Source: an uncultured Candidatus Saccharibacteria bacterium (GTDB lineage Bacteria > Patescibacteriota > Saccharimonadia > Saccharimonadales > Saccharimonadaceae). Taken from it: 64,000 nt of DNA. A program made the translations under genes and the position numbers. Position 1 is the first letter of the stretch. Every line of letters begins with the position of its first letter. The notes under the pieces are model-generated. The model ran no database searches. It saw nothing but the letters and a program-made list of their open reading frames with translations, and was not told the origin of the DNA. Positions 43,038 through 51,732 of this stretch are shown here, piece by piece. The stretch is taken from positions 1 through 64,000 of the forward strand of contig CAMIHP010000001.1 in NCBI GenBank assembly GCA_946222005.1. The letters are read 5' to 3'.

Positions 43038-43601
43038 TTACGCTCCCAAAGTCCACTGGCTCTTGTCTGATGAGCTTGTGGGGCCAGTAACTATCACTGC
43101 CGCTCGGCCCATTCCTGCAGCCGACCTACTCTTTCCACCCTTGCGCTGCGCATACTCCTCGTTTGTCGTCTCCGCTGCCTGCAAGGCGTACTCAATAGGC
43201 AATAGCAAGCGGCGTTGCTCACTCTCAGGTAGTTTTCCTGATACAGGTAACTTGGACGCTCCAGCCAACCCTTTATTCTTCTGAGTCTGAGTATTAACCT
43301 CTTGGATATAGATTGCCGCTCGCGCATCTTTATACAACCTACTCTCTGGATTGGTTAATTGTTCGCTGGTCATCCGTTGTCTGTCTTCGCTAGAGCTATG
43401 CTTCCGTAGCGACAACACCAACTGCTTTGCCCGTTTGGCCTGCTCGGTTGCTAGCTGCTTAGCTACTTCAGGGGGCTTATCCTCTATACCATTCAGCTGC
43501 TGCCACTGGGCACTCTCCAACAATGTAACAGCAAGTGGCTGCAGTGCTTCTTCTAATTCTCGCGATTCTAGTGTGTCTGTCGGGCGAACAAATTCTTCCA
43601 T
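43038..43601 (-). CDS. Unknown soluble protein
   Basis: 187 residues, Gln/Glu/Lys-rich with long helices (DKPPEVAKQLATEQAKRAKQLV) and a loosely ordered Gly/Ser end (SAAGMGRAAVIVTGPTSSSDK). No family recognised. A normal promoter is visible: TTGCAC, 18 bases, TATAGT. GGGAGG precedes the ATG. It might be a structural or effector protein; nothing in the sequence decides it. Confidence 0.7.
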   Translation of the reverse strand: MEEFVRPTDTLESRELEEALQPLAVTLLESAQWQQLNGIEDKPPEVAKQLATEQAKRAKQLVLSLRKHSSSEDRQRMTSEQLTNPESRLYKDARAAIYIQEVNTQTQKNKGLAGASKLPVSGKLPESEQRRLLLPIEYALQAAETTNEEYAQRKGGKSRSAAGMGRAAVIVTGPTSSSDKSQWTLGA

Positions 43602-43781
43602 GGGACCTCCCGTGGTTATGTGGTGGATGTTCTGTTGGTATGGTTTGTTTGCCCCCTACTATAGCACAGATGATCGGGTTGGTGCAAATTGTACTAATAA
43701 TAAACAAACGGGCAAAGGAGCCAGTCGCTATTGACCCCCGTTAATAACAGGTTCACCTAGCGATAAATGAGCGCACCTTCT

Positions 43782-44351
43782 CTACGACTCACTCAGCCGA
43801 TATGTCTGAGCAAAGGCAGCTGCCTCGATGATATAGCGACTGCCATTGACCTGGCTTTCCACCAGCCAGCAATCTGCTTCGCCGTGCTGCTGGCCGCCCC
43901 ACGGTGCATCGATGACGATCTCGCGGCCAGTGGGGTTGGGCATGGCCTTGATCTGATTCTTGGGCAGGTACGCGCCAGGCACCACCGCGCCATCATCACC
44001 ACGCAGCGGCTCATACAGGGCAGCGAAATCCGCCGCCGCAATGCTATAGCGCTCACCCTCTGGCCCGGTGATGATGGCATCGCCCACCTCGGCAATGTTC
44101 TCCGTCTCTATATACTGCTGGCCATCCGCCCGCGCGAAGCTGGTAGTCAGGGCTTGCCGCTCGGTAGCAAACTCCGGCCGCACCGCCTTGGCTGGGCCGG
44201 CAATTTTGGTGTAGGTGTCGGTAATGGCGCTAAAGTCGAGCGCGCTGGTATCGAGGTAGAGGGGTGGCACTGCGTCGGTCTCCTGGGTTAGTTCTGGTGG
44301 TAGTATAGCTGGTTTGGCATCGTGTGTCGATGCTGCGGTGCGCTCGTGCAT
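43782..44351 (-). CDS. PGDYG-like protein under a (GA)n-tract promoter
   Basis: 189 residues. Two short repeats of the PGDYG type are visible: AEVGDAIITGPEGERYSIAAADFAALYEPL and, less clearly, DAPWGGQQHGEADCWLVESQVNGSRYIIEAAAFAQTY. PGDYG-like domains are small beta folds of unknown role. The start lies downstream of a TTGACA -35 whose spacer is filled by GA repeats. AGGAACC precedes the ATG. Single gene between convergent and tandem neighbours. Confidence 0.7.
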   Translation of the reverse strand: MHERTAASTHDAKPAILPPELTQETDAVPPLYLDTSALDFSAITDTYTKIAGPAKAVRPEFATERQALTTSFARADGQQYIETENIAEVGDAIITGPEGERYSIAAADFAALYEPLRGDDGAVVPGAYLPKNQIKAMPNPTGREIVIDAPWGGQQHGEADCWLVESQVNGSRYIIEAAAFAQTYRLSES

Positions 44352-44587
44352 GAGTGGTGGTTCCTATCGTTATAATTGATAAGAACCCATATTGCTCTCT
44401 CTCTCTCTCGATTTGTCAATATATTTATGCAATGGGAGAGGTTTTATTGCAAACTACGCTACCCTGCCTTCAAAACCTCACCGCCAACTCTCAAGAAAAA
44501 CACCCTCAAACAAGAGCGTGCTCTTAGAAATAATCAGAATCTTTGGCTTTATAAATTCTGTATATCAAGTATACCAGCTATGCGACG
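44352..44587. other. Intergenic between recJ and the PGDYG-like gene
   Basis: 236 bases carrying the GA-tract promoter and, toward recJ, a weak hairpin GAGCGTGCTC (44513-44522). No further gene is seen. Confidence 0.35.
44389..44419 (-). promoter_or_regulatory. Promoter with (GA)7 tract between -35 and -10
   Basis: Minus strand: consensus TTGACA (44419-44414), AATC, seven GA repeats plus one base (44409-44395), CAATAT (44394-44389). The spacer is 19 bases; removal of one repeat gives 17. Confidence 0.6.
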
Positions 44588-46225
44588 CTACTCATCCACC
44601 AGCTCTACATGGAGCAGCCGCCCCTCTACACTGCGCATGCCACGCCAGTCGTTGATGGTGGGCTGGAACCAAGCCGAAATGACATCGCCCGGCTGGCGTA
44701 CGAAGTTCGGTGGCGCGTTGAAGGCCAATAGTTGCAGCGCTGTACCTTGCTCATCCTGCACAGTAAGCTTGATGTGCTGCCCATCATTACCCATGTGACG
44801 CACCTGTGAGACAGTGCCGCGGCGCAGCTGCAAAACAGGCTCTGGGTTACCATTGCCAAAGGGTTCAAGGCGGGCAATGTCGGCTACCAGCTGCTCTGTT
44901 ACCTCTGATAAATCATCAATCATCACATCAGCCTGCGGCAAGAGGTAGTGTGTTTGGTCGGAGAGATGGAGCGAGCGGTAGTAGTCGTTCACTCGCTGGC
45001 GAAAGGTGGCGATCTGCCGCGTCTCAAGTGTCACACCAGCCGCTGCCGCATGGCCACCACCACGTAGAATGACATCATCGGCGGCACGCACGGCATCGGC
45101 GGCGCTAAAATCGCCAAAGCTGCGCGCACTGCCCGTTGCCGTCTCACCTCGTTCGCCAATGATAAAGACTGGCTTATGATACGCCTCTACCAGCTTGGAT
45201 GCCACAATCCCAATCACGCCATGATTCCACCCCTGCTGGCTCACGACGAGGACAGGGTCGGCAGCATAGCGCTCGGCCTGCTGGCAAGCTTCGTCGTAGA
45301 TGGCCTGTTGGATGGCTTTGCGCTCGGTATTGAAGCTATCGAGCCGCTGAGCCGCCTCAAGCGCCGCCAAACCATCGCGCGCTCGCAGCATATCGAGAGC
45401 ATACTCAGCCGATGCCAATCGTCCTGCCGCATTCATACGCGGGCCAAGACCAAAACCGAGCGTCCGAGCGGTAATCTGGGCTGGCTGCACACCAGCCACC
45501 GCCAGCAGTGCCTTGAGGCCAGGGCGGCGCTGCTTCTTCAGCACCTCGAGCCCCCAGTAGACATTGGTGCGGTTCTCACTCTGCAGCGATACTATGTCGC
45601 ACACCGTACCCAGCGCTACTAAGTCCAGCAGCCACTTCTCGTAGCCAGCTGGCAAGCCCCGAAGCACCGTCTGCAGCGCCTGGACAAGCTTAAAGGCCAC
45701 GCCCGCCCCACAGAGGTCACGGAAGGGATAGTGGTGGTCGTCATATTTCGGATTAACCGTGGCGATGGCGGGTGGGCGAGTCGGTGCAATGTTGTGGTGG
45801 TCAGTCACCACTGTGTCGATGCCGTAGCGCTCCTTCGCATAGGCAATTTCCTCATGACAGAGACTGCCGCAGTCCACCGTGACGATGAGCTGCGCCCCCA
45901 TCGCCGCCACCTTATCCACCGCCCCCATTGTCATGCCATAGCCCTCCACAAACCGGTTCGGGATAAAGGCCTGCACCGTGGCAAAGCCAAAGCTCGCAAA
46001 GGCATCAAGCAGCAGTGCCGTCGCACTCAGGCCGTCGATATCATAATCGCCATAAATCACGATTGTTTCGCGCCGCTGGTGCGCCTGCACCAAGCGATCC
46101 ACCGCCGTCTGCATCTGGGAGAGCAAGAATGGATCGGGCTTCGCGTCATAATCGGGGTGCAAAAACTCCTCAGCGGCTACTCCATGCAAGCCCCGCGCCG
46201 CTAATATCTGCGCAAACAAACTCAT
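44588..46225 (-). CDS. recJ: Single-stranded-DNA exonuclease RecJ
   Basis: 545 residues. DHH phosphoesterase: VIYGDYDIDGLSATALL, LIVTVDCGS, VVTDHHNIAPTRPPA, and the DHHA1 part GNPEPVLQLRRGTV; GGGHAAAAGVT carries the nucleotide-contact motif. It acts 5'-3' in recombination and mismatch repair. Its ATG overlaps the stop of the small HTH gene as TGATG, so both are coupled. Confidence 0.94.
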   Translation of the reverse strand: MSLFAQILAARGLHGVAAEEFLHPDYDAKPDPFLLSQMQTAVDRLVQAHQRRETIVIYGDYDIDGLSATALLLDAFASFGFATVQAFIPNRFVEGYGMTMGAVDKVAAMGAQLIVTVDCGSLCHEEIAYAKERYGIDTVVTDHHNIAPTRPPAIATVNPKYDDHHYPFRDLCGAGVAFKLVQALQTVLRGLPAGYEKWLLDLVALGTVCDIVSLQSENRTNVYWGLEVLKKQRRPGLKALLAVAGVQPAQITARTLGFGLGPRMNAAGRLASAEYALDMLRARDGLAALEAAQRLDSFNTERKAIQQAIYDEACQQAERYAADPVLVVSQQGWNHGVIGIVASKLVEAYHKPVFIIGERGETATGSARSFGDFSAADAVRAADDVILRGGGHAAAAGVTLETRQIATFRQRVNDYYRSLHLSDQTHYLLPQADVMIDDLSEVTEQLVADIARLEPFGNGNPEPVLQLRRGTVSQVRHMGNDGQHIKLTVQDEQGTALQLLAFNAPPNFVRQPGDVISAWFQPTINDWRGMRSVEGRLLHVELVDE

Positions 46226-46527
46226 CAGAGCTGCACAGTATCCGCCGCTTGCTGGCCCTTTTGCTGCTGCGAGGATTTGATCACCATGCTCTGCAATTCT
46301 TTGAAGAAGATATATTGTTTGTTCGTGTAATACATTTTAGTATTACCCTGTTTTTCGGCCATCAAAAAACCAGCTTTCTCGAGATTCTTAAGCTCGCGCT
46401 GGATATTGCCCGGGTCTTCTTTGATCAACTTCGCCAAGCCGCGGACATGGGTGTGGAACTCCGGATACTTAGCATAGACCACAATGATTTTGCGCCGCAC
46501 CCGTGATGTAATAAACGTTTCTAACAT
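46225..46527 (-). CDS. Small winged-helix transcriptional regulator
   Basis: 100 residues. A single winged helix (FHTHVRGLAKLIKEDPGNIQRELKNLEKAGFLMAEKQGNTKMYYTN) like ArsR/TrmB-type regulators, with a short C-terminal helix ending in Gln-rich sequence. Located directly before recJ and coupled to it. AAGGGAAGC precedes the ATG. Target genes unknown. Confidence 0.8.
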   Translation of the reverse strand: MLETFITSRVRRKIIVVYAKYPEFHTHVRGLAKLIKEDPGNIQRELKNLEKAGFLMAEKQGNTKMYYTNKQYIFFKELQSMVIKSSQQQKGQQAADTVQL

Positions 46528-46815
46528 GCTTCCCTTAGCGAATTCTCGCTTCCGTTACCTCTACTCAACTGTTGCTTTTTATTCTACACTTTTTGATGGC
46601 AATTTGGCAAGACCACCCACCGGCGGTTGTGCATATTTTGTCGCAACCGTTGCTGATTTACCATCCACCTGGCACACGTGCCTAGCCCTTATCATACCAG
46701 CTTTGGGCAGGGCGAGCAAGATTGATGTGCACGTTTTGCACGCCACCCAGATGAAGTAGCGACGGAGAGACAAGTCCCTCTGCACTCTCGCTTGCTGTCG
46801 GGTATAATAAATCCT

Positions 46816-48756
46816 ATGCACTATTACGAAGTTGCGCCGCTCAAGATTATCCGCGCTACCAGCAAGAGCTTCACCTACCACTGGCCAGAAGCACTGCCGT
46901 TGGGCCAAGTGGTGCAGGTGAGCGTTGGTGCACAGCAGGTGGTAGGCATCATCATGACGCGCGCCAGAAAGCCGACATATACTACCAAGCCGCTTGATGC
47001 CGTCGTGCCACTGCCACCGCTGCCCGCTCCCCTGCTCGCAACGAGCCAGTGGCTGAGCGATTATTATGCCACGCACCTCGCCACTGTGTTACAGACAGTG
47101 CTACCAGCTGGCATTGCCAAGCAGCGCCGCGCGCCGCGCCGCCCTGCTAGCCCACCGCCACAGCGCCGCACGCCCACCTTCTCACTCAATCTACAGCAAG
47201 AAGAGGCCGTTCGCACCATTCGCCAAGCCAGCCCTGGCACAGTACTGCTTCACGGTGTGACAGGTAGCGGCAAAACAGCAGTGTATATCGAGCTTGCACG
47301 CCACGCTTTGGCTGCAGGCCGGTCGGTGATTGTCCTCGTGCCAGAGATCGCCCTCACGCCCCAGCTGGTGGCGGAGTTTCGGCAACACTTTGCCGATATC
47401 ATCCTCACTCACTCACGCCAGACAGAGGCCGAGCGCCACCGTGCCTGGCTAGCTGCTCTGACAAGTACACAGCCTCGGGTGGCAATTGGCCCACGTTCTG
47501 CCCTCTTCTTGCCGCTGCAACAACTGGGGTATATCATCATCGACGAAGCACACGAGGCCAGCTACAAGCAAGACAAATCCCCCCGCTACTCGGCGCTGCG
47601 GGCCGCGAGTGTACTGGCTCAACAGCATGGTGCGACCGTCGTGCAAGGGTCGGCTACACCACTGGTCAGCGAGTATTATCTAGCGCAAAAAGCCAAGCGG
47701 CCGATCGCTACCCTACCGAGCAAAGCTCGGCCCGAGGCCACCACCCCCACCATTCAGCTGGTCGACCTCACCCAGCGGAGCAACCTCACCCAGCATCGCT
47801 TTTTGTCAAATCAGCTTATCGCCGCCATTGATACCACACTTGCAGCGGGTCAGCAGATCCTGCTTTTTCATAACCGCCGTGGCAGCGCCAATGTATCGCT
47901 CTGCACCAACTGCGGCTGGGCAGCCGAGTGCCCACGCTGCTTTGTTCCCCTCACCCTCCACGCCGACCGTCACCAGCTGCAGTGTCATATCTGTGGCTAC
48001 CACACCACAGTGCCAACGATGTGCCCCACCTGCCATAGCACAGATATTGTCCACCGCGGGATTGGAACAAAACTCATCGAGGCAGAGGTGGCAGCGCGCT
48101 GGCCCCAGGCGCATATTGTTCGCTTCGATGGCGACAGCAGCAGCACAAACAGCCTGGAGCAGCAATACCAAGCCCTCTATGATGGCACAGCCAATATCAT
48201 CATCGGCACACAGGTGGTGGCTAAGGGACTGGACCTGCCGCAGCTGCGCACTGTTGGGGTAGTGCAGGCCGATGCTGGCCTGGCTTTGCCCGATTACACC
48301 ACCAACGAGCGCATCTTCGAGCTGCTTGCCCAAGTGGTGGGGCGAGTGGGGCGCTCTGCTCACGCCACTACAGTGGTCGTGCAAGCATATCAGCCGCAGC
48401 ACCCAGTGATTCAGGCTGGCCTGGCTCAGGATTATACCGCGTTTTATCACCAAGCCTTGGCCGAGCGCCGCCGTGGGCAGTTCCCGCCCTTCGTCCACCT
48501 GCTTAAGCTCACGTGTGTGTACAAGACGGAGGCAGCCGCCATCCGCAATAGCCAAGCACTCGCCCAGCAGATTCGCCAGCACCACCCCACGGTCAACATC
48601 CTTGGCCCCACGCCCGCCTTCCACGAGCGGCTGCGCGACACCTACCGCTGGCAGCTCATCATCAAAGCCGCCCAGCGCCGTGACCTCCTCGCTGTTATTG
48701 CCGACATGCCCACCAAACATTGGCAGGTGGATATCGACCCACAGTCCTTGCTGTAG
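46816..48756 (+). CDS. priA: Primosomal protein N' (replication restart helicase)
   Basis: 646 residues from the ATG seven bases after TATAAT (leaderless). N-terminal DNA-binding part, Walker A LLHGVTGSGKTAVYIE, DEAH box YIIIDEAHEASYKQ, motif III GSATPL, and the zinc-binding insert CTNCGWAAECPRCFVPLTLH ... CHICGYHTTVPTMCPTCHS with eight cysteines. Helicase C-terminal motifs GTQVVAKGLDLPQL and VVGRVGRS follow. It reloads the replisome at stalled forks. Confidence 0.95.
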   Translation: MHYYEVAPLKIIRATSKSFTYHWPEALPLGQVVQVSVGAQQVVGIIMTRARKPTYTTKPLDAVVPLPPLPAPLLATSQWLSDYYATHLATVLQTVLPAGIAKQRRAPRRPASPPPQRRTPTFSLNLQQEEAVRTIRQASPGTVLLHGVTGSGKTAVYIELARHALAAGRSVIVLVPEIALTPQLVAEFRQHFADIILTHSRQTEAERHRAWLAALTSTQPRVAIGPRSALFLPLQQLGYIIIDEAHEASYKQDKSPRYSALRAASVLAQQHGATVVQGSATPLVSEYYLAQKAKRPIATLPSKARPEATTPTIQLVDLTQRSNLTQHRFLSNQLIAAIDTTLAAGQQILLFHNRRGSANVSLCTNCGWAAECPRCFVPLTLHADRHQLQCHICGYHTTVPTMCPTCHSTDIVHRGIGTKLIEAEVAARWPQAHIVRFDGDSSSTNSLEQQYQALYDGTANIIIGTQVVAKGLDLPQLRTVGVVQADAGLALPDYTTNERIFELLAQVVGRVGRSAHATTVVVQAYQPQHPVIQAGLAQDYTAFYHQALAERRRGQFPPFVHLLKLTCVYKTEAAAIRNSQALAQQIRQHHPTVNILGPTPAFHERLRDTYRWQLIIKAAQRRDLLAVIADMPTKHWQVDIDPQSLL

Positions 48757-48810
48757 GTAGATCTGACCACAATTATCTACCGTCAAATTTCGCAACCATG
48801 CATCATTCCG

Positions 48811-48930
48811 AGCTCCTGCAATAACTCACCGAACAAGAAAATATCTGGAGGCCAGTGATAAAGCCAGCGGATAAGCTCTCTCTGCCATCTGGCCGGAACA
48901 TTTTCGGTGCAGTGAGTCATTGCAGGAGTG
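48811..48930 (+). ncRNA. Structured repeat element, copy 1
   Basis: Outer stem CTCCTGCAATAACTCAC (48813-48829) pairs with 48912-48928 (16 of 17). Inside, GAAAATAT (48837-48844) pairs with ACATTTTC (48898-48905) and GGCCAG (48850-48855) with CTGGCC (48889-48894). Core phrases AATATCTGG and CTGGCCGGAACATTTTC recur in copies 2 and 3. It lies between priA and def in their orientation. Confidence 0.65.
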
Positions 48931-49003
48931 TTCGTGAGGTTTTCGTATTTCTCACCATGCCCCCACTCGCCCACCCCATCCACCATCTGCTATAATAAAG
49001 CTA

Positions 49004-49582
49004 ATGAAAAAAGACGCTATTATCACCCTACCCAACTCGCACTTGCGCCAGAAGTCGCAGCGGGTGCATGTTATTACCGACGAGACACGCCAGCTGGTGG
49101 CCGATATGACCAGCGCCAGCATCGACTGGGAGAATTCCCGCCCGCATGAGATCAGCGCAGCACTGGCGGCAGTGCAGATCGATCAGCTAGAGCGAGTCGT
49201 TATTGTACGCGAAGATTTCGACGACAAAGACAACCGCAGCTTCATCCCCCTCATCAACCCAGAGATTGTCAAATATGAGGGCGAGCTAATCAGTGATTAT
49301 GAGGGGTGTCTGAGCGTGTCGGGCCGGATCTATGGCAAGGTGCCACGCTACAGCCGCGTCCGGGTCAAGGCGCTCGATATCAATGGCAACACCATCCGCC
49401 TCAAGGCCGACGGCTTCTTAGCGCGAGTGCTACAACACGAGATTGACCACTGTAATGGCATTGTGTTTATCGATCGCATTCGCGATGATACCAGCGCATT
49501 TTATCAGCTCGATGAGAAGGGCGAGCTCCAACCAGTTGATTATGACGAGCATATCAAGACCAATCGTATTCTTTGGGACTGA
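49004..49582 (+). CDS. def: Peptide deformylase
   Basis: 192 residues from the ATG seven bases after TATAAT. Zinc/iron ligands: cysteine in DYEGCLSVSGRIYGK and two histidines in VLQHEIDHCNGIVF. The first motif, GxGxAAxQ, is only partly kept as SAALAAVQID. It removes the formyl group from new proteins. Overlaps fmt by 41 bases, forming the classic def-fmt pair. Confidence 0.93.
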   Translation: MKKDAIITLPNSHLRQKSQRVHVITDETRQLVADMTSASIDWENSRPHEISAALAAVQIDQLERVVIVREDFDDKDNRSFIPLINPEIVKYEGELISDYEGCLSVSGRIYGKVPRYSRVRVKALDINGNTIRLKADGFLARVLQHEIDHCNGIVFIDRIRDDTSAFYQLDEKGELQPVDYDEHIKTNRILWD

Positions 49583-50429
49583 AGACTTCAGCGCCATCAG
49601 CCTCACGCAGCTGCTGGAGCATGGCTTCCCTGTTCGGCTCGTCATCACTAAGCCAGATAGCCGGCGCGGGCGCGGCAAGCAGCTCTGCCGGCCAGCAGTC
49701 AAGCAGCTTGCCCTAGCGCACGACATTCCAGTGTTGCAGCCCACCAAACTGCGCGATATTATCCCCAGTATCCAAGCGCTCGGCCAGCCCGTTGGCGTGC
49801 TGGTGAGCTTTGGTAAGATTATCCCCCAAGTGGTGATCGACTGCTTTTCTCCAGGGATTATCAATCTCCACCCATCGCTTCTGCCACGCTATCGCGGCCC
49901 TTCACCGATTGAGAGCGCTATTGCCAATCGCGATACCACCACTGGCATCAGCATTATGCAGCTCAGCGCCGCGATGGACGCCGGGCCGGTCTATGCGCAG
50001 CTCACCCACCCCTTGCGCGGTGACGAGCAGCAGCTCGAGCTCTACAACACACTAGGCCGGCTTGGCAGTGAGGCACTGGTGCAGCTCCTGCCCCGCATCG
50101 TGAGTGGTAGCCTCCAGCCCACACCGCAAGATGAGTCGGCTGCGAGCTACTGCCAGCTCCTCACCAAAGCCAGCGGCATCATCGACCCCACCCAGCACAC
50201 CGCCGCAGCGGCCGAAGCAATGGTACGCGCCTACCATCACTACCCACGGACTCGCCTCCAGCTGGGCGAGCAGCAGTATATCATCACTCAGGCGCACACT
50301 GCGCTAGCGCCTGCCACCACGCTCGATCCACGCTGTAGCGACGGCACCTACCTCGTCATCGACCAGCTCATCGCCCCCAGCGGCAAAGAGCTCAGCGCCG
50401 CAGCATTTTTGCGCGGATATCGGGTGTGA
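49542..50429 (+). CDS. fmt: Methionyl-tRNA formyltransferase
   Basis: 295 residues from an ATG within the end of def. IVFFGTEDFSAISL at the N-terminus, GKIIPQVVIDCFSPGIINLHPSLLPRYRGPSPI with the catalytic Asn/His, and MDAGPVYAQ match the family. A short C-terminal domain is present. It formylates initiator Met-tRNA. Coupled with def. Confidence 0.94.
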   Translation: MTSISRPIVFFGTEDFSAISLTQLLEHGFPVRLVITKPDSRRGRGKQLCRPAVKQLALAHDIPVLQPTKLRDIIPSIQALGQPVGVLVSFGKIIPQVVIDCFSPGIINLHPSLLPRYRGPSPIESAIANRDTTTGISIMQLSAAMDAGPVYAQLTHPLRGDEQQLELYNTLGRLGSEALVQLLPRIVSGSLQPTPQDESAASYCQLLTKASGIIDPTQHTAAAAEAMVRAYHHYPRTRLQLGEQQYIITQAHTALAPATTLDPRCSDGTYLVIDQLIAPSGKELSAAAFLRGYRV

Positions 50430-50639
50430 GTAGTGAAGATATAGAGGCTTGAATAACCTCAGCCACAGGCTCTTCTTATGCTTTCTTGGCGCTATGCTAC
50501 TTCCTCTTGGAGAGATGGTCTAGATCGCAGCCATCTTAACCTAGCAACTTGCTATCCTCCTCAAGATCTTGGAGGTAATAGAGAGCAACATAGCCAACGC
50601 TCCCTGCTATAAGGGCAGCCAGTTTGTGTATGCAGCTAG

Positions 50640-50753
50640 TGCAATATCTCACTGTCGCGCAAGAGAATATCTGGCGGCCAGCGGCAAGACAGGCAGACAA
50701 GCTCTTTTTACTATCTGGCCGGAACATTTTCGGTGCGACAGTGAGATATTGTG
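50640..50753 (+). ncRNA. Structured repeat element, copy 2
   Basis: A perfect 17-bp outer stem, CAATATCTCACTGTCGC (50642-50658) with 50735-50751, unrelated in sequence to the arms of copies 1 and 3. The core AAGAGAATATCTGG ... ATCTGGCCGGAACATTTTC is almost that of copy 1; the G-for-A change in the inner stem keeps pairing as G-U. Confidence 0.65.
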
Positions 50754-50783
50754 ACGCCAATCAAAGAAGCTAATCAAACACAA

Positions 50784-50805
50784 AACCCCTGCACTCACAG
50801 GGGTT
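50784..50805 (-). terminator. Terminator of the gene at 50833
   Basis: AACCCCTG / CAGGGGTT with six-base loop and TTTT on the minus strand. Confidence 0.8.
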
Positions 50806-50832
50806 ATACGTGTTTTTACTTCGTCATCATCA

Positions 50833-51372
50833 CTACGCAGCAAGCGCTACATCAGGGTCGGGGTGGCCACCCTCAAGCTCGTCTGGCGTATCACTGCTAA
50901 TACCATCAATACTTTGAAATATACTTGTCAGACCTTCTTTTGTTAGGAATTTCTCTGGGTCTTGAGCCGCTAACTTCTTAAGGTTCTCAGCAGTCCGCGT
51001 AACGACATTTTCGTAATCTGGTCGATTTTTCTTTAACCATTTACCTTGTACATACTCAGAGAAGATTGCTAACTGACTAACTTCTTTGCCTTCTTGTCGA
51101 GCCTCTCTCTCTTGTTTCCTTCGCGCCTTGTGATAATCTTCATCATTCTCATAATCTAGTGCGTGGTCGTCAATCCATGCAGTGATAGCAGCAGCGTCAT
51201 CCTCCATCAACGTCTCAAATTCTCTTAGTTGCGCTTCGCTTAAGCCATCACTCAGGATCGTTCCAACACACAGCTGTAGAACATTTACATAACCTTCGCG
51301 AAACCGTTGCTGCACCTCTAACGGCCAGTCTGCTACACCAATTTCTTGCAAAAAATCATCATCTAGAATCAT
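50833..51372 (-). CDS. DUF5663-like acidic protein
   Basis: 179 residues from ATG, with AGGAGG 11 bases upstream; an in-frame TTG nine bases earlier is closer to it and could be the start. LQEIGVADWPLEVQQRFREGYVNVLQLCVGTILSDGLSEAQLREFE fits the short helical DUF5663 pattern common in CPR bacteria. A charged helical middle (YHKARRKQEREARQEGKE) and an acidic end follow. Function unknown. Same strand as three similar neighbours. Confidence 0.7.
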   Translation of the reverse strand: MILDDDFLQEIGVADWPLEVQQRFREGYVNVLQLCVGTILSDGLSEAQLREFETLMEDDAAAITAWIDDHALDYENDEDYHKARRKQEREARQEGKEVSQLAIFSEYVQGKWLKKNRPDYENVVTRTAENLKKLAAQDPEKFLTKEGLTSIFQSIDGISSDTPDELEGGHPDPDVALAA

Positions 51373-51477
51373 TTCTTTCAATTCCTCCTGCCTCTAGTAT
51401 ACCAAACAATCCACCCCTCATACAATAAAAATGGCAAAATGTGGTGTAATTTCCTTCAGCGGTGTGATTGACCTCTG

Positions 51478-51696
51478 TTACACCGTCTCACCCTGAGCGA
51501 TTTGTGCTATTGTGCGCTCAACAGCTGGCCAGGCGGGGCAACTGATGATGCGGCTATCACGCTCGTCTGGACATGGCTGCCACGGATATTCACCAAAGAG
51601 AATAGTATGCACAATGCGGCGCATCGCAGGGACTGGACATTCATCATTCATTACGAGGGTGGCGTTGAGATACTTCGCGCAATCATCGATCAGCAT
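51478..51696 (-). CDS. Small cysteine-containing protein
   Basis: 72 residues from ATG. Five cysteines in all (DDCAKY, DECPVPA, QPCPDE, ISCPAW plus a CECC just upstream if a non-ATG start is used) suggest a metal site. The frame extends to directly behind the stop of 51733-52074 without an ATG, so the start is uncertain. No family recognised; it shares the transcript of the coiled-coil cluster. Confidence 0.5.
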   Translation of the reverse strand: MLIDDCAKYLNATLVMNDECPVPAMRRIVHTILFGEYPWQPCPDERDSRIISCPAWPAVERTIAQIAQGETV

Positions 51697-51732
51697 ATTC
51701 GCACCAATGCGACTACAGCACTCACACAGAAC

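Larger units (their letters stand above)
50430..50832. other. Intergenic with structured repeat copy 2 and a terminator
   Basis: About 400 bases between convergent fmt and the DUF5663-like gene. It holds structured repeat copy 2 (50640-50753) and a terminator (50784-50805). The first 200 bases carry nothing recognised. Confidence 0.6.
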
